Positions 32,483 through 39,057 of a DNA stretch of 39,057 nucleotides are shown piece by piece. The first letter of the stretch is position 1. Every line of letters begins with the position of its first letter. The notes beneath the pieces are model-generated. The model saw only the letters and a program-made list of their open reading frames with translations, did not search any database and had not been told where the DNA came from. The stretch covers positions 1 to 39,057 of the forward strand of contig JBAYJS010000006.1 in assembly GCA_041664985.1 (NCBI GenBank), read 5' to 3'. Origin of the DNA: JBAYJS01 sp041664985 (GTDB lineage Bacteria > Patescibacteriota > Patescibacteriia > Buchananbacterales > UBA6539). The translations under genes and the position numbers were made by a program.

Positions 32483-33055
32483 ATGCAAAAAACTTTAGAA
32501 AATCTCGCCAAGGCTTTCATTGGCGAATCACAAGCCCGAAACCGATATACTTTTTATGCTTCGGTTGCCAGAAAAGAAGGTTTTGAACAAATTGCCGAAA
32601 TTTTTCAAATCACTGCCGATAATGAGAAAGAACACGCCAAAAGAATATTTGAAGAAATTCAAAAAATTAAAGGCGAGGCGGCAGAAATTATTGTTCAGGC
32701 CCCTACCCCAACGGTTTTAGGCACGACCGCCCAAAATTTGCAGGCAGCCATTAATGGCGAAAATTATGAATACACCAAAATGTATCCGGAATTTGCCGAC
32801 CAAGCCGATAAAGACAATTTGCCCTTGGTGGCCAACCGTTTAAGAGCCATTGCCAAAGCCGAAGAGCATCACGAAGAAAGATATAAAAAATTATTGGCCC
32901 AAGTGGCTGCCGGGACGGTCTTTAAAAAAGGAGAAAAAGTCTGGTGGGTTTGTCGCGAATGCGGCTATGTTCATTTTGGCACCGAAGCGCCAAAAGAATG
33001 TCCTTCCTGTAATCATCCGACGGCTTTTTATCAAATCAAGTGCGAAGAATATTAA
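32483..33055 (+). CDS. rbr: Rubrerythrin
   Basis: The 190-residue protein has an N-terminal ferritin-like di-iron bundle (FIGESQARNRYTFYASVARKEGFEQIA, then NEKEHAKRIFEEI and AKAEEHHEERYKKLL with the Glu/His ligands). A C-terminal rubredoxin domain follows: CRECGYVHFGTEAPKECPSCNHP, with four Cys. It reduces hydrogen peroxide in anaerobes. It is the first of four co-directed oxygen-defence genes. The start has no Shine-Dalgarno sequence. Confidence 0.96.
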   Translation: MQKTLENLAKAFIGESQARNRYTFYASVARKEGFEQIAEIFQITADNEKEHAKRIFEEIQKIKGEAAEIIVQAPTPTVLGTTAQNLQAAINGENYEYTKMYPEFADQADKDNLPLVANRLRAIAKAEEHHEERYKKLLAQVAAGTVFKKGEKVWWVCRECGYVHFGTEAPKECPSCNHPTAFYQIKCEEY

Positions 33056-33065
33056 TCTAAAATCT

Positions 33066-33212
33066 ATGCCCGAAAAAAAATTCTATCGCTGTAACGTCTG
33101 CAACGACATCCATTACGGTATTAATGCACCAGAAATTTGTCCAACTTGTCAGGCTAAAAAAGCTTACGTCGAAGTTGATGTCGCTGAAGCTAAAACCATT
33201 ATGGCTTTATAA
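33066..33212 (+). CDS. Small rubredoxin-like protein
   Basis: This 48-residue protein starts at the ATG at 33066, 10 bases after the rubrerythrin stop; the frame is open further upstream, but that overlaps rubrerythrin and is a shadow. FYRCNVCNDIHYGINAPEICPTCQAKKAY contains two CxxC pairs in the rubredoxin spacing, binding one iron. It very likely passes electrons to the rubrerythrin or superoxide reductase beside it. Confidence 0.88.
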   Translation: MPEKKFYRCNVCNDIHYGINAPEICPTCQAKKAYVEVDVAEAKTIMAL

Positions 33213-33214
33213 CT

Positions 33215-33484
33215 ATGGAAAAGACTGAATTAAAAAAAGTTTGGCAACGATTTATCGACCAAAAAGACTTTACTTTAAACCCCGACCAAAATCACGTTGA
33301 CAGCGTGGCTGACGGCGTTTTGGCCAATGAAAAAAAATTTGGCTTAAAGCTTTGCCCCTGCCGCTTACGTGATGGCTCTCGGCAAAGAGACTTGGAATTA
33401 ATTTGCCCATGCAATTTCAAAACTCAAGATAATTGGCAAAAACTAGGTCGCTGCTGGTGCGGCTTATTCGTTAAAAAATCTTAG
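33215..33484 (+). CDS. Ferredoxin-thioredoxin reductase catalytic (beta) chain-like protein
   Basis: The 89-residue protein contains LKLCPCRLRDGSRQRD, LICPCNF and GRCWCGLF. This is the CPC-CPC-CxC layout that holds the 4Fe-4S cluster and redox disulfide of FTR beta; the last motif is CWC instead of the usual CHC. It lies 2 bases after the rubredoxin-like gene. No FTR variable chain or thioredoxin lies near. It may draw electrons from rubredoxin to reduce disulfides, as part of the same stress response (inference). Confidence 0.85.
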   Translation: MEKTELKKVWQRFIDQKDFTLNPDQNHVDSVADGVLANEKKFGLKLCPCRLRDGSRQRDLELICPCNFKTQDNWQKLGRCWCGLFVKKS

Positions 33485-33494
33485 CTAAAAAATT

Positions 33495-33872
33495 ATGACT
33501 GAAATTAACCAAATTTATAAATGTAATGTCTGCGGTAATATTGTCCAGGTTTTGCATACCGGTGTAGGTGAACTGGTCTGCTGCGGCCAACCGATGCAGT
33601 TGCAAAAAGAAAACACCGTTGATGCGAGCCTTGAAAAACACGTCCCAGTAATTGAAAAAACCGACCAAGGCGTCAAAGTCAAAGTCGGCTCCGTTGCCCA
33701 TCCAATGGAAGAAAAACACTACATTGAATGGATCCAAGTGGTTGCCGGCAATACCGCTTACCGCAAATATCTTAGACCAGGTGATGCACCGGAAGCGGAA
33801 TTTTGCATTCCTGATACCAAAAATCTTATTGCCAGAGAATACTGCAATCTCCACGGTTTGTGGAAATCATAA
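33495..33872 (+). CDS. dfx: Superoxide reductase (desulfoferrodoxin)
   Basis: The 125-residue protein has both domains of class I desulfoferrodoxin. The N-terminal desulforedoxin centre is YKCNVCGNIVQVL plus LVCCGQPM (four Cys). The C-terminal SOR centre has HPMEEKHYIEWIQV and EYCNLHGLWKS, giving the four His and one Cys of the active iron. It reduces superoxide to peroxide, which rubrerythrin then removes. It is the last gene before a strong terminator. Confidence 0.95.
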   Translation: MTEINQIYKCNVCGNIVQVLHTGVGELVCCGQPMQLQKENTVDASLEKHVPVIEKTDQGVKVKVGSVAHPMEEKHYIEWIQVVAGNTAYRKYLRPGDAPEAEFCIPDTKNLIAREYCNLHGLWKS

Positions 33873-33875
33873 ATA

Positions 33876-33923
33876 GAATAAAAAAGTAGAGACGCACAAT
33901 TGCGCGTCTCTACTTTTTTATTC
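33876..33923. terminator. Strong bidirectional terminator with a 20-bp perfect stem
   Basis: The arms 33876-33895 and 33904-33923 are perfect reverse complements with an 8-base loop; the outer parts are A-rich and T-rich. It ends the superoxide reductase operon on plus and the GT2 operon (stop 33933) on minus. Confidence 0.95.
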
Positions 33924-33932
33924 TGAAAATTT

Positions 33933-34979
33933 TTACCACCAAATTATTTTTTTGATAATTTGCCAATACAAATTAAAAATCGGATTGGCGATATATTTCA
34001 GCAATGGATTTTGAATGTCCTGAAAATCAATTTTACCGACAAAACGCTTGATAATTTCTTTGTCTGAAACTTTTCTTTTCTTTTGAACCAGCCGTCTGGT
34101 TTTCAAAATTTTAGCCCAAGTTTTTGGCAGAAAAAAATAGCGATAAACCAAAAGTTCTTGCCGCCACCAGCCGGTGATAAAAGAATAAAAAAACATGGCC
34201 ACGTCCATAATACAAGCGGCCGGAAAAATCAAAAATAAAGTGGCGATTTTATAATTTTGCAAAAGCACCAAATAACGATTGCGCTCCATGTAGTAATATT
34301 TTTTGATGCTGCGGGAAAATTCATATTTATGATAAACTACCGACTTTGGCGCCAAAAGCACTTTAAAATCAGACAGCCAAAGCCGCCAGCCCAAATCAGT
34401 ATCTTCGTGGTACATAAAAAAATCCGGGTTAAACAGGCCGACTGTTTTTAAAGCTTTGACTTTCAATAAAACACAAGCACCGGACGGATAAGTGATTTCT
34501 CTGGTTTCTAGCTCGGCATTAGGCGATAAATAACCGCCGGCAAAAGCAAAACCTAAATAATGAATTTCGTTGCCAATACTATTGATTTTACCTTGGTCGT
34601 GATATAAAAGCAGTTTTGATTGAACGGCACCGATTTTTTCATCTACTTCAGAGATTGCTATTGCTTGATCTAAAAAATCTGGTTCAACGACTGTGTCTTG
34701 ATTTAATAAATAAGCATAATCAAAATTATTATCAATCGCATATTGCAAACCGATATTATTAACTTTGGCAAAACCCAAATTTTTTTCATTGACAATCAGT
34801 TTGATTTCTGCCCAGTTGTTTTTGATGTATTCGACCGAATTGTCAGTGGAAACATCATCAACCACCAAAATTTCGTATTGATCTTTGGGATAAGTAATTT
34901 TTGAAAGGCTAGACAAACAATCCGGCAAAAAGCCGGTACCATTGTAGCTAGGAATAATAATTAATACTTTTTTACCCAT
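33933..34979 (-). CDS. GT2-family glycosyltransferase (rhamnosyltransferase-like)
   Basis: The 348-residue protein starts KVLIIIPSYNGTGFLPDCLSSL, with ILVVDDVSTDNSVEYI and YAYLLNQDTVVEPDFL (metal-binding D-x-D-type motif). YPSGACVLLKVKALKTVGLFNPDFFMYHEDTDLGWRLW is the acceptor region seen in WbbL-like rhamnosyltransferases. A hydrophobic segment (about 255-275) may anchor it. dTDP-rhamnose from the rfb genes is a likely donor (inference). Confidence 0.9.
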   Translation of the reverse strand: MGKKVLIIIPSYNGTGFLPDCLSSLSKITYPKDQYEILVVDDVSTDNSVEYIKNNWAEIKLIVNEKNLGFAKVNNIGLQYAIDNNFDYAYLLNQDTVVEPDFLDQAIAISEVDEKIGAVQSKLLLYHDQGKINSIGNEIHYLGFAFAGGYLSPNAELETREITYPSGACVLLKVKALKTVGLFNPDFFMYHEDTDLGWRLWLSDFKVLLAPKSVVYHKYEFSRSIKKYYYMERNRYLVLLQNYKIATLFLIFPAACIMDVAMFFYSFITGWWRQELLVYRYFFLPKTWAKILKTRRLVQKKRKVSDKEIIKRFVGKIDFQDIQNPLLKYIANPIFNLYWQIIKKIIWW

Positions 34980-34998
34980 AAATCTTGATTCAAAAATT

Positions 34999-35343
34999 TT
35001 ATTCTGATAAGGAATCGGTTTTATTTTTATCCGCTATCGCCTGTTTTCTGACAATATTGGTAATATCGTGATCAATTTTTTCCAATTTAACGATAATTTT
35101 AAAAGCAATAAAAAATAAAACAATGATTGACAAATAAACCAATAAATCCGCTCCCCGACCCACGCCTAGCCACTGGGCAATAATATCGGTTTTTTTCGGT
35201 ACCAAAGTTGCCCCGATTACTAAAAACCAAAAACCCAGCCAAATCAAAAATTCCCGGCTGGTAATATCACTTTTTTTGAAACGGATAAAAGTCCGCCACA
35301 AAATGAAAAGAATAAATAAAATTATGACAATTTTGATAATCAT
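34999..35343 (-). CDS. DUF2304 membrane protein
   Basis: The 114-residue protein has three hydrophobic segments with FKKSDITSREFLIWLGFWFLV and ADLLVYLSIIVLFFIAFKIIVKLEKIDHDIT, the DUF2304 pattern. Members are nearly always encoded next to a DPM1-like GT2, as here, with a 4-base overlap. They probably help the enzyme at the membrane. Confidence 0.88.
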   Translation of the reverse strand: MIIKIVIILFILFILWRTFIRFKKSDITSREFLIWLGFWFLVIGATLVPKKTDIIAQWLGVGRGADLLVYLSIIVLFFIAFKIIVKLEKIDHDITNIVRKQAIADKNKTDSLSE

Positions 35344-36011
35344 CTTATGATTCGACTAAGAATTAAATCCCAAACGATTCTAAAAGAGCTAGAAAGCTTT
35401 TGGCCTTTTTTCATGGAGTATTCGGTGTATTTGATTGAAACCGGCACTTCAACAAATTTTAAATGATGCTTTTTAATTTGTTCGATAATTTCTGAGGCAT
35501 GAGCCATGCCGTCTTGCGTAATTTCAATTTGACTGGCGGCTTTTTTTGATAAAGCGCGAAAACCGTTATGCGTATCGGAAATTTCCAAACCGGTGTAAAT
35601 TTTAGTAAACCAAGTTGCCACTTTTAATAAAAATATTTTTGATTGGGGAATTTTATTTTTAGCGGTTAAAAATCTGGAGCCCAAAACAACATCAACTTGA
35701 CCAAGCAATAAAGGTTTAATCACTTCGTCAATTTCAGACACGTCATGTTGACCATCCGCATCAAAAGTAACGATAACATCCGAACCGGAATTTAAGGCAA
35801 AATTAATGCCAGTCTGCAAAGCTGCACCCTGGCCGCGGTTGATAATATGGGTTAGAACCAAAGCGCCTGCGTTTTTGGCTAAATTACCGGTTTGGTCTTT
35901 TGAGCCATCATCCACCACAATAATCGTTGGCACTTTTTCTTTGACTTCGCTAACCACTTTGCCGATTTTTTCCGCTTCATTAAAGGCTGGAATAACAACA
36001 CTGATATTCAT
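35340..36011 (-). CDS. Polyprenyl-phosphate glycosyltransferase, GT2 (DPM1-like)
   Basis: I start at the ATG at 36011 (MNISVVIPAFNEAEKIGKVV); the frame opens six codons earlier without homology. TIIVVDDGSKDQTGNLA, GAALQTGINFALNSGSDVIVTFDADGQHD and DVVLGSRFL are the GT2 donor and DxDG motifs of dolichyl/undecaprenyl-phosphate sugar synthases. It would make a lipid-linked sugar that the GT-C enzymes at 19907 and 23137 could use. DUF2304 follows with an overlap. Confidence 0.92.
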   Translation of the reverse strand: MNISVVIPAFNEAEKIGKVVSEVKEKVPTIIVVDDGSKDQTGNLAKNAGALVLTHIINRGQGAALQTGINFALNSGSDVIVTFDADGQHDVSEIDEVIKPLLLGQVDVVLGSRFLTAKNKIPQSKIFLLKVATWFTKIYTGLEISDTHNGFRALSKKAASQIEITQDGMAHASEIIEQIKKHHLKFVEVPVSIKYTEYSMKKGQKLSSSFRIVWDLILSRIIR

Positions 36012-36031
36012 AATATTTACCACCGCCAAAT

Positions 36032-37063
36032 TTAAAATAAATTCTTTTTACTGGTTGGCCTTAAAGTATATTTATGAGCTCTAAAATAGTCAATCGCTCC
36101 TTTAACCCCTTCTTCCATTAAAACTACCGGAAACCAGCTTAGCCGGTCTCTGGCTAATTTAATGTCTGGCAGATATAAAGGCGTCATAAACAACAAAGGA
36201 TCTTCAAAAACAATTTTTGATTTTGAACCGGTCAGCTCAATTATTTGTTTGGCAATATCAATAATTTTAATATCTTGATCGCTGCCAAAATTAATCGGTC
36301 CGGATTCCCCGCTTTTCATTAATTTCATCAAACCTTGAACCATATCAGAAACATGGCAAAAAGATGAAGAAAAACTTTCATCCCCATAGATTACCAAATC
36401 TTTATTTTCCAAAGCGTTATAAACAAAATCAGGCAACATTTGGCCGGTGTTTAGCTTCATTCTTGGCCCGTAAGTTCTAAAAATTCTGGCGATTTTAGTG
36501 TCTAAATTATAAACCTGACCGTAAGTATAAACCAAAGTTTCGGCAAACCTTTTGCCTTCATCGTAGCAGGCTCTGGGGCTTAATTGATCAACTGCGCCCA
36601 ATTGTTTTTCTTTAACGTAGCCATTAAGCGGATCTCTTGGCCCGTAAACAACCGAGGAAGACGCCAGCAAAAATTTTGATTTATATTTAACCGCCAAATC
36701 TAAAATATTTTTAGTACCAAGCGAATTGGTGTTAACCGTATCAATCCTGGTGCTTTCAAAATCTTTGGGCGATGTCGGACAAGCCAAATGATATATTTCT
36801 TGAATACCTTGAAATTTGACTTTAAATTTATCGAGTTCTTTCAAACTTTCCAAATTCATCGGCTCATTGATGTCGTGTTTGATAAATTCAAAATCAGGAT
36901 TTTGCAGTAAATGATCAATATTGGCTTCCTCTCCGGAAATAAAATTATCAATACAAATAACTTTGGAATTTTTAACTAGCTCATCGCAAAGATGAGAGCC
37001 CAAAAATCCAGCTCCGCCGGTAACTAAAATGTTTTTCTTCTCAAATATTGGTTTGATCGCCAT
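36032..37063 (-). CDS. UDP-glucuronate decarboxylase-like NAD-dependent epimerase
   Basis: The 343-residue extended SDR starts KNILVTGGAGFLGSHLCDEL. It shows IYHLACPTSPKDF, ASSSVVYGPRD, the catalytic SPRACYDEGKRFAETLVYTY and RIFRTYGPRM with GDESFSSSFCHVSDMV, all typical of UDP-xylose synthase (UXS). That enzyme decarboxylates UDP-glucuronate. UXS usually reads YDEGKR, as here, which argues against a plain 4-epimerase. It leads the GT2/DUF2304 operon. Confidence 0.85.
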   Translation of the reverse strand: MAIKPIFEKKNILVTGGAGFLGSHLCDELVKNSKVICIDNFISGEEANIDHLLQNPDFEFIKHDINEPMNLESLKELDKFKVKFQGIQEIYHLACPTSPKDFESTRIDTVNTNSLGTKNILDLAVKYKSKFLLASSSVVYGPRDPLNGYVKEKQLGAVDQLSPRACYDEGKRFAETLVYTYGQVYNLDTKIARIFRTYGPRMKLNTGQMLPDFVYNALENKDLVIYGDESFSSSFCHVSDMVQGLMKLMKSGESGPINFGSDQDIKIIDIAKQIIELTGSKSKIVFEDPLLFMTPLYLPDIKLARDRLSWFPVVLMEEGVKGAIDYFRAHKYTLRPTSKKNLF

Positions 37064-37132
37064 AAAGATAAATTAAAAACTAAAAATGAAAACTAACTAT
37101 ATTATGCCCGAAAAATCAAAAAAATACAATGA

Positions 37133-37555
37133 CTAAGGATTATGTCTAAAAGTCCAGAAACGATTGAAACTGAAATTCCAAAAGGTTACCACTCCAGTCG
37201 CAAAAACCCATGACAAGCGGTAATCAAATAAAAAATGATCAGTCAGGCCGTACATAATCAAAGTATTGATTATTAATCCGGCCAAAACCACCACACAAAA
37301 TCTGACCAACTGGCCAAGCGCTTGTTTACCTTTTAAATTATTTCTAAAAGTCCAGGCTTTATTGGCGATAAAATTAAACGTAGCGGCAAACAAAAATCCA
37401 ACCGAGGCCGAAGCCAGATACCACATCCCCAACCACTCAGTTAAAGAATATAAAACCAAAAAATTAATCAAAGCCGAGGTACCGCCGACAATACAAAATT
37501 TTGTAAATTGTTTTAAAAGTGGATATTTCACCAAATAATTTCTCAGCCAATTCAT
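37133..37555 (-). CDS. GtrA-family membrane protein
   Basis: The 140-residue protein has four hydrophobic segments with FCIVGGTSALINFLVLYSL, AATFNFIANKAWTFRN and WNFSFNRFWTFRHNP, the GtrA pattern. Members are proposed flippases or partners for polyprenyl-linked sugars, which fits the DPM1-like GT2 upstream. It begins 6 bases after the protease stop. Confidence 0.92.
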   Translation of the reverse strand: MNWLRNYLVKYPLLKQFTKFCIVGGTSALINFLVLYSLTEWLGMWYLASASVGFLFAATFNFIANKAWTFRNNLKGKQALGQLVRFCVVVLAGLIINTLIMYGLTDHFLFDYRLSWVFATGVVTFWNFSFNRFWTFRHNP

Positions 37556-37561
37556 AGCAGA

Positions 37562-39057
37562 TTAATTGTTTATACCAATCACCGCCGGGCGAACGCCGCC
37601 GCGATAATCTTTATTATGAGCTAAAAATTCAAATTTCAAATTACCATGCCGGTCAAAAACTTTAATATTTGAATTGCCACCCACGGCCGGGCCGGTAATG
37701 ATTTCAGCCGCACCGTCACCATTAAGATCACCCGCACCAATGTAAAGACCGGTTAAAAAGTCTGGCTTATAAACAAAAAACGAATCAAGCAAATTGCCAA
37801 CATAACTAAAAATTCTGACGCTAGGCAATGATTTTTGCTCGCTGGTGACAATAATTTCGGGCTGGCCGTCACCATGAACATCGGCACAGGCAAGATTAAT
37901 TCCGGTCTGAGTGTTTTTATTAAAAGCATAAAACTCAGAAATCACTTTTCCGTCAAAATTAAATATTTTAACGTGGGGCCCGCCGCCGGCGCCGGCGCCG
38001 GTTATAATTTCATCTAAATTATCGCGGTTGATATCACCGCTGGCCACTTTAACACCGCCGGTAAAATTTTTATCATAAGCCAAAAATTTGCTTTTTAAAT
38101 TTCCCTTGGCGTCAAAAACTTTTACTTCCGGAGTTCTGCCTTTGCCTGAAGCGGCAATAATTTCAAAAATATCATCGCCGTCAATATCACCAGTAGTAAT
38201 ATTTACCCCGCCGCGAAAATTTTTATCAAAAGCAAAAAATTCGGAGAGTAAATGACCATTAATATCATAGACTCTGACGTGGGGACCACCGCCAACGCCG
38301 GCGCCGGTTATAACTTCATCGACTCCATCACCATTAACATCACCGGAGGCTACGTTAATTGGTCCGGAAAAACTCGGACTATAGGCAAAAAATTCTTTAA
38401 AAACCGTACCGTCGGTTTTTAAAATTTTAATTTGAGGGAATGAACGCAAACCCAGCCCGGAGAGCAAATACTGACTTTTGGTTTTCTGACTTTTGGAAAC
38501 TTTCTGAGCAGAAGCGGCTTCCAAAGCTTTATTGGCATCAAGCATGCCGTGACCCAGCCGGCTTTGATAGCCAGGATTATAGGCGTAGATATCCTTGGTG
38601 TTATTTAAAACAAAATTTCTAATTTCATCAACACTAAAATTCGGCCGTAAGCCTTTAATATTGGCTAACACGCCACTGACCAAGGGCGCAGACAAAGAAG
38701 TACCGGACCAAAAACCGTCGTAATATTTATCAAAACCGGACAAACCGCGATTATAAGGCTGAGTGGAATAAAATTCTTCACCCGGCGCCACTAAATCGAT
38801 GCAACTACCATAATTAGAGAATTTGGATTTTTTCATGTCTTTACCGACCGAAGCAACACCAATTACCATATTTTCACCATCAGGATTGTCATAACAAACC
38901 GGATAAGACTTGGTGACATCCATATCGGTACCGTTAATGCTTGGATCGGTGTTGCCGGCAGCTGCCACAACTATTACGCCTTTATCGTAAGCCCTCTTAA
39001 TTGAATCGTATAAAGGTTGACTAAAACCGTCACCCACAAAACTCATATTAATCACAT
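37562..39057 (-). CDS. S8 subtilisin-like protease with FG-GAP repeats (N-terminus outside window)
   Basis: The frame is open to the window end, so the N-terminus, with the catalytic Asp and His, is not visible. The visible 497 residues contain VVAAAGN (oxyanion Asn) and SGTSLSAPLVSGVLA with the catalytic Ser. From about 205 on follow about six repeats of about 46 residues reading like VASGDVNGDGVDEVITGAGVGGGPHVRVYDINGHLL. These FG-GAP/calcium-binding repeats end in GVRPAVIGINN. Such proteases are exported and act at the cell surface; the repeat region probably mediates binding. Confidence 0.92.
   Translation of the reverse strand, partial: VINMSFVGDGFSQPLYDSIKRAYDKGVIVVAAAGNTDPSINGTDMDVTKSYPVCYDNPDGENMVIGVASVGKDMKKSKFSNYGSCIDLVAPGEEFYSTQPYNRGLSGFDKYYDGFWSGTSLSAPLVSGVLANIKGLRPNFSVDEIRNFVLNNTKDIYAYNPGYQSRLGHGMLDANKALEAASAQKVSKSQKTKSQYLLSGLGLRSFPQIKILKTDGTVFKEFFAYSPSFSGPINVASGDVNGDGVDEVITGAGVGGGPHVRVYDINGHLLSEFFAFDKNFRGGVNITTGDIDGDDIFEIIAASGKGRTPEVKVFDAKGNLKSKFLAYDKNFTGGVKVASGDINRDNLDEIITGAGAGGGPHVKIFNFDGKVISEFYAFNKNTQTGINLACADVHGDGQPEIIVTSEQKSLPSVRIFSYVGNLLDSFFVYKPDFLTGLYIGAGDLNGDGAAEIITGPAVGGNSNIKVFDRHGNLKFEFLAHNKDYRGGVRPAVIGINN

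Noticed and set aside
32850..33065. A longer reading frame ahead of the rubredoxin-like gene
   Set aside because: It runs out of frame inside rubrerythrin and has no family features; the ATG at 33066 gives the normal small rubredoxin.
37600..38400. A CRISPR-like repeat pattern
   Set aside because: The periodicity comes from in-frame FG-GAP protein repeats with variable DNA, not identical DNA repeats with spacers.
1..39057. Recoded TGA (glycine) as in some Patescibacteria lineages
   Set aside because: TGA ends several genes (for example at 26894, 27264 and 21573), and the frames are complete without read-through.
1..39057. rRNA or tRNA genes
   Set aside because: I saw no cloverleaf-like or rRNA-like sequence in the gaps, the largest of which is about 303 bases; I could not run a covariance search.

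Overview
The window looks like a chromosomal segment of an AT-rich member of the Candidate Phyla Radiation (Patescibacteria). This is inferred from style, not from a marker phylogeny. The genes are compact, many of their stops and starts overlap, and most have no Shine-Dalgarno sequence. The standard code is used, with TGA as a stop. The content is typical of the group: PEGA, VanZ, GtrA, DUF2304, GT-C and FG-GAP proteins. The oxygen-defence set (rubrerythrin, rubredoxin, ferredoxin-thioredoxin-reductase-like protein, superoxide reductase) suggests an anaerobe.

Layout. 1-1571, minus strand: CTP synthase start (cut by the window edge), ribosomal protein L9, a four-helix-bundle (S23-type) gene enclosed by inverted arms, and acylphosphatase. 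1634-11770, minus strand: a nine-gene, almost gapless operon that is the most unusual part of the window. It holds one stand-alone PEP-synthase-type ATP-binding protein and three different proteins ending in a phosphohistidine swivelling domain. It also holds an SbnI/SerK-like ParB-fold serine kinase, a phosphotransacetylase/MtxX-like protein, an M29-type aminopeptidase-like protein, a HAD protein with a DxAGT motif, and a 487-residue protein I do not recognise. No PEP/pyruvate barrel is present. I read this as a split, multi-subunit ATP dikinase system resembling a disassembled rifampicin phosphotransferase. Its substrate is unknown.

11783-14428, minus: S41 C-terminal processing protease and MurA. 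14555-15934, plus: a PEGA-domain protein ending at a bidirectional terminator. 16004-24741, minus: dTDP-rhamnose genes (rfbA, rfbD, rfbB, rfbC-like) with a TIM-barrel-like gene inserted, a HIT protein, a MazG-like hydrolase and GT-C membrane proteins. 24788-26896, plus: a large membrane protein.

26958-32323 carries four small, GC-richer genes with strong Shine-Dalgarno sequences: two single genes on plus and a tandem paralogous pair on minus. They stand out from everything around them. Between them lie two GT4 glycosyltransferases, a deoxyribosyltransferase-like protein, a SemiSWEET and a VanZ protein. 32483-33872, plus: the oxygen-defence operon, ending at a 20-bp perfect-stem terminator. 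33933-39057, minus: two GT2 enzymes, DUF2304, a UDP-glucuronate decarboxylase-like epimerase, GtrA, and a subtilisin-like protease with FG-GAP repeats that runs off the window.

Together the outer regions describe cell-envelope glycan synthesis (dTDP-rhamnose and possibly UDP-xylose supply, lipid-linked sugar transfer, GT-C transfer outside the membrane). The operon at 1634-11770 looks like a dedicated phosphorylation or small-molecule pathway that I cannot match to a described system.
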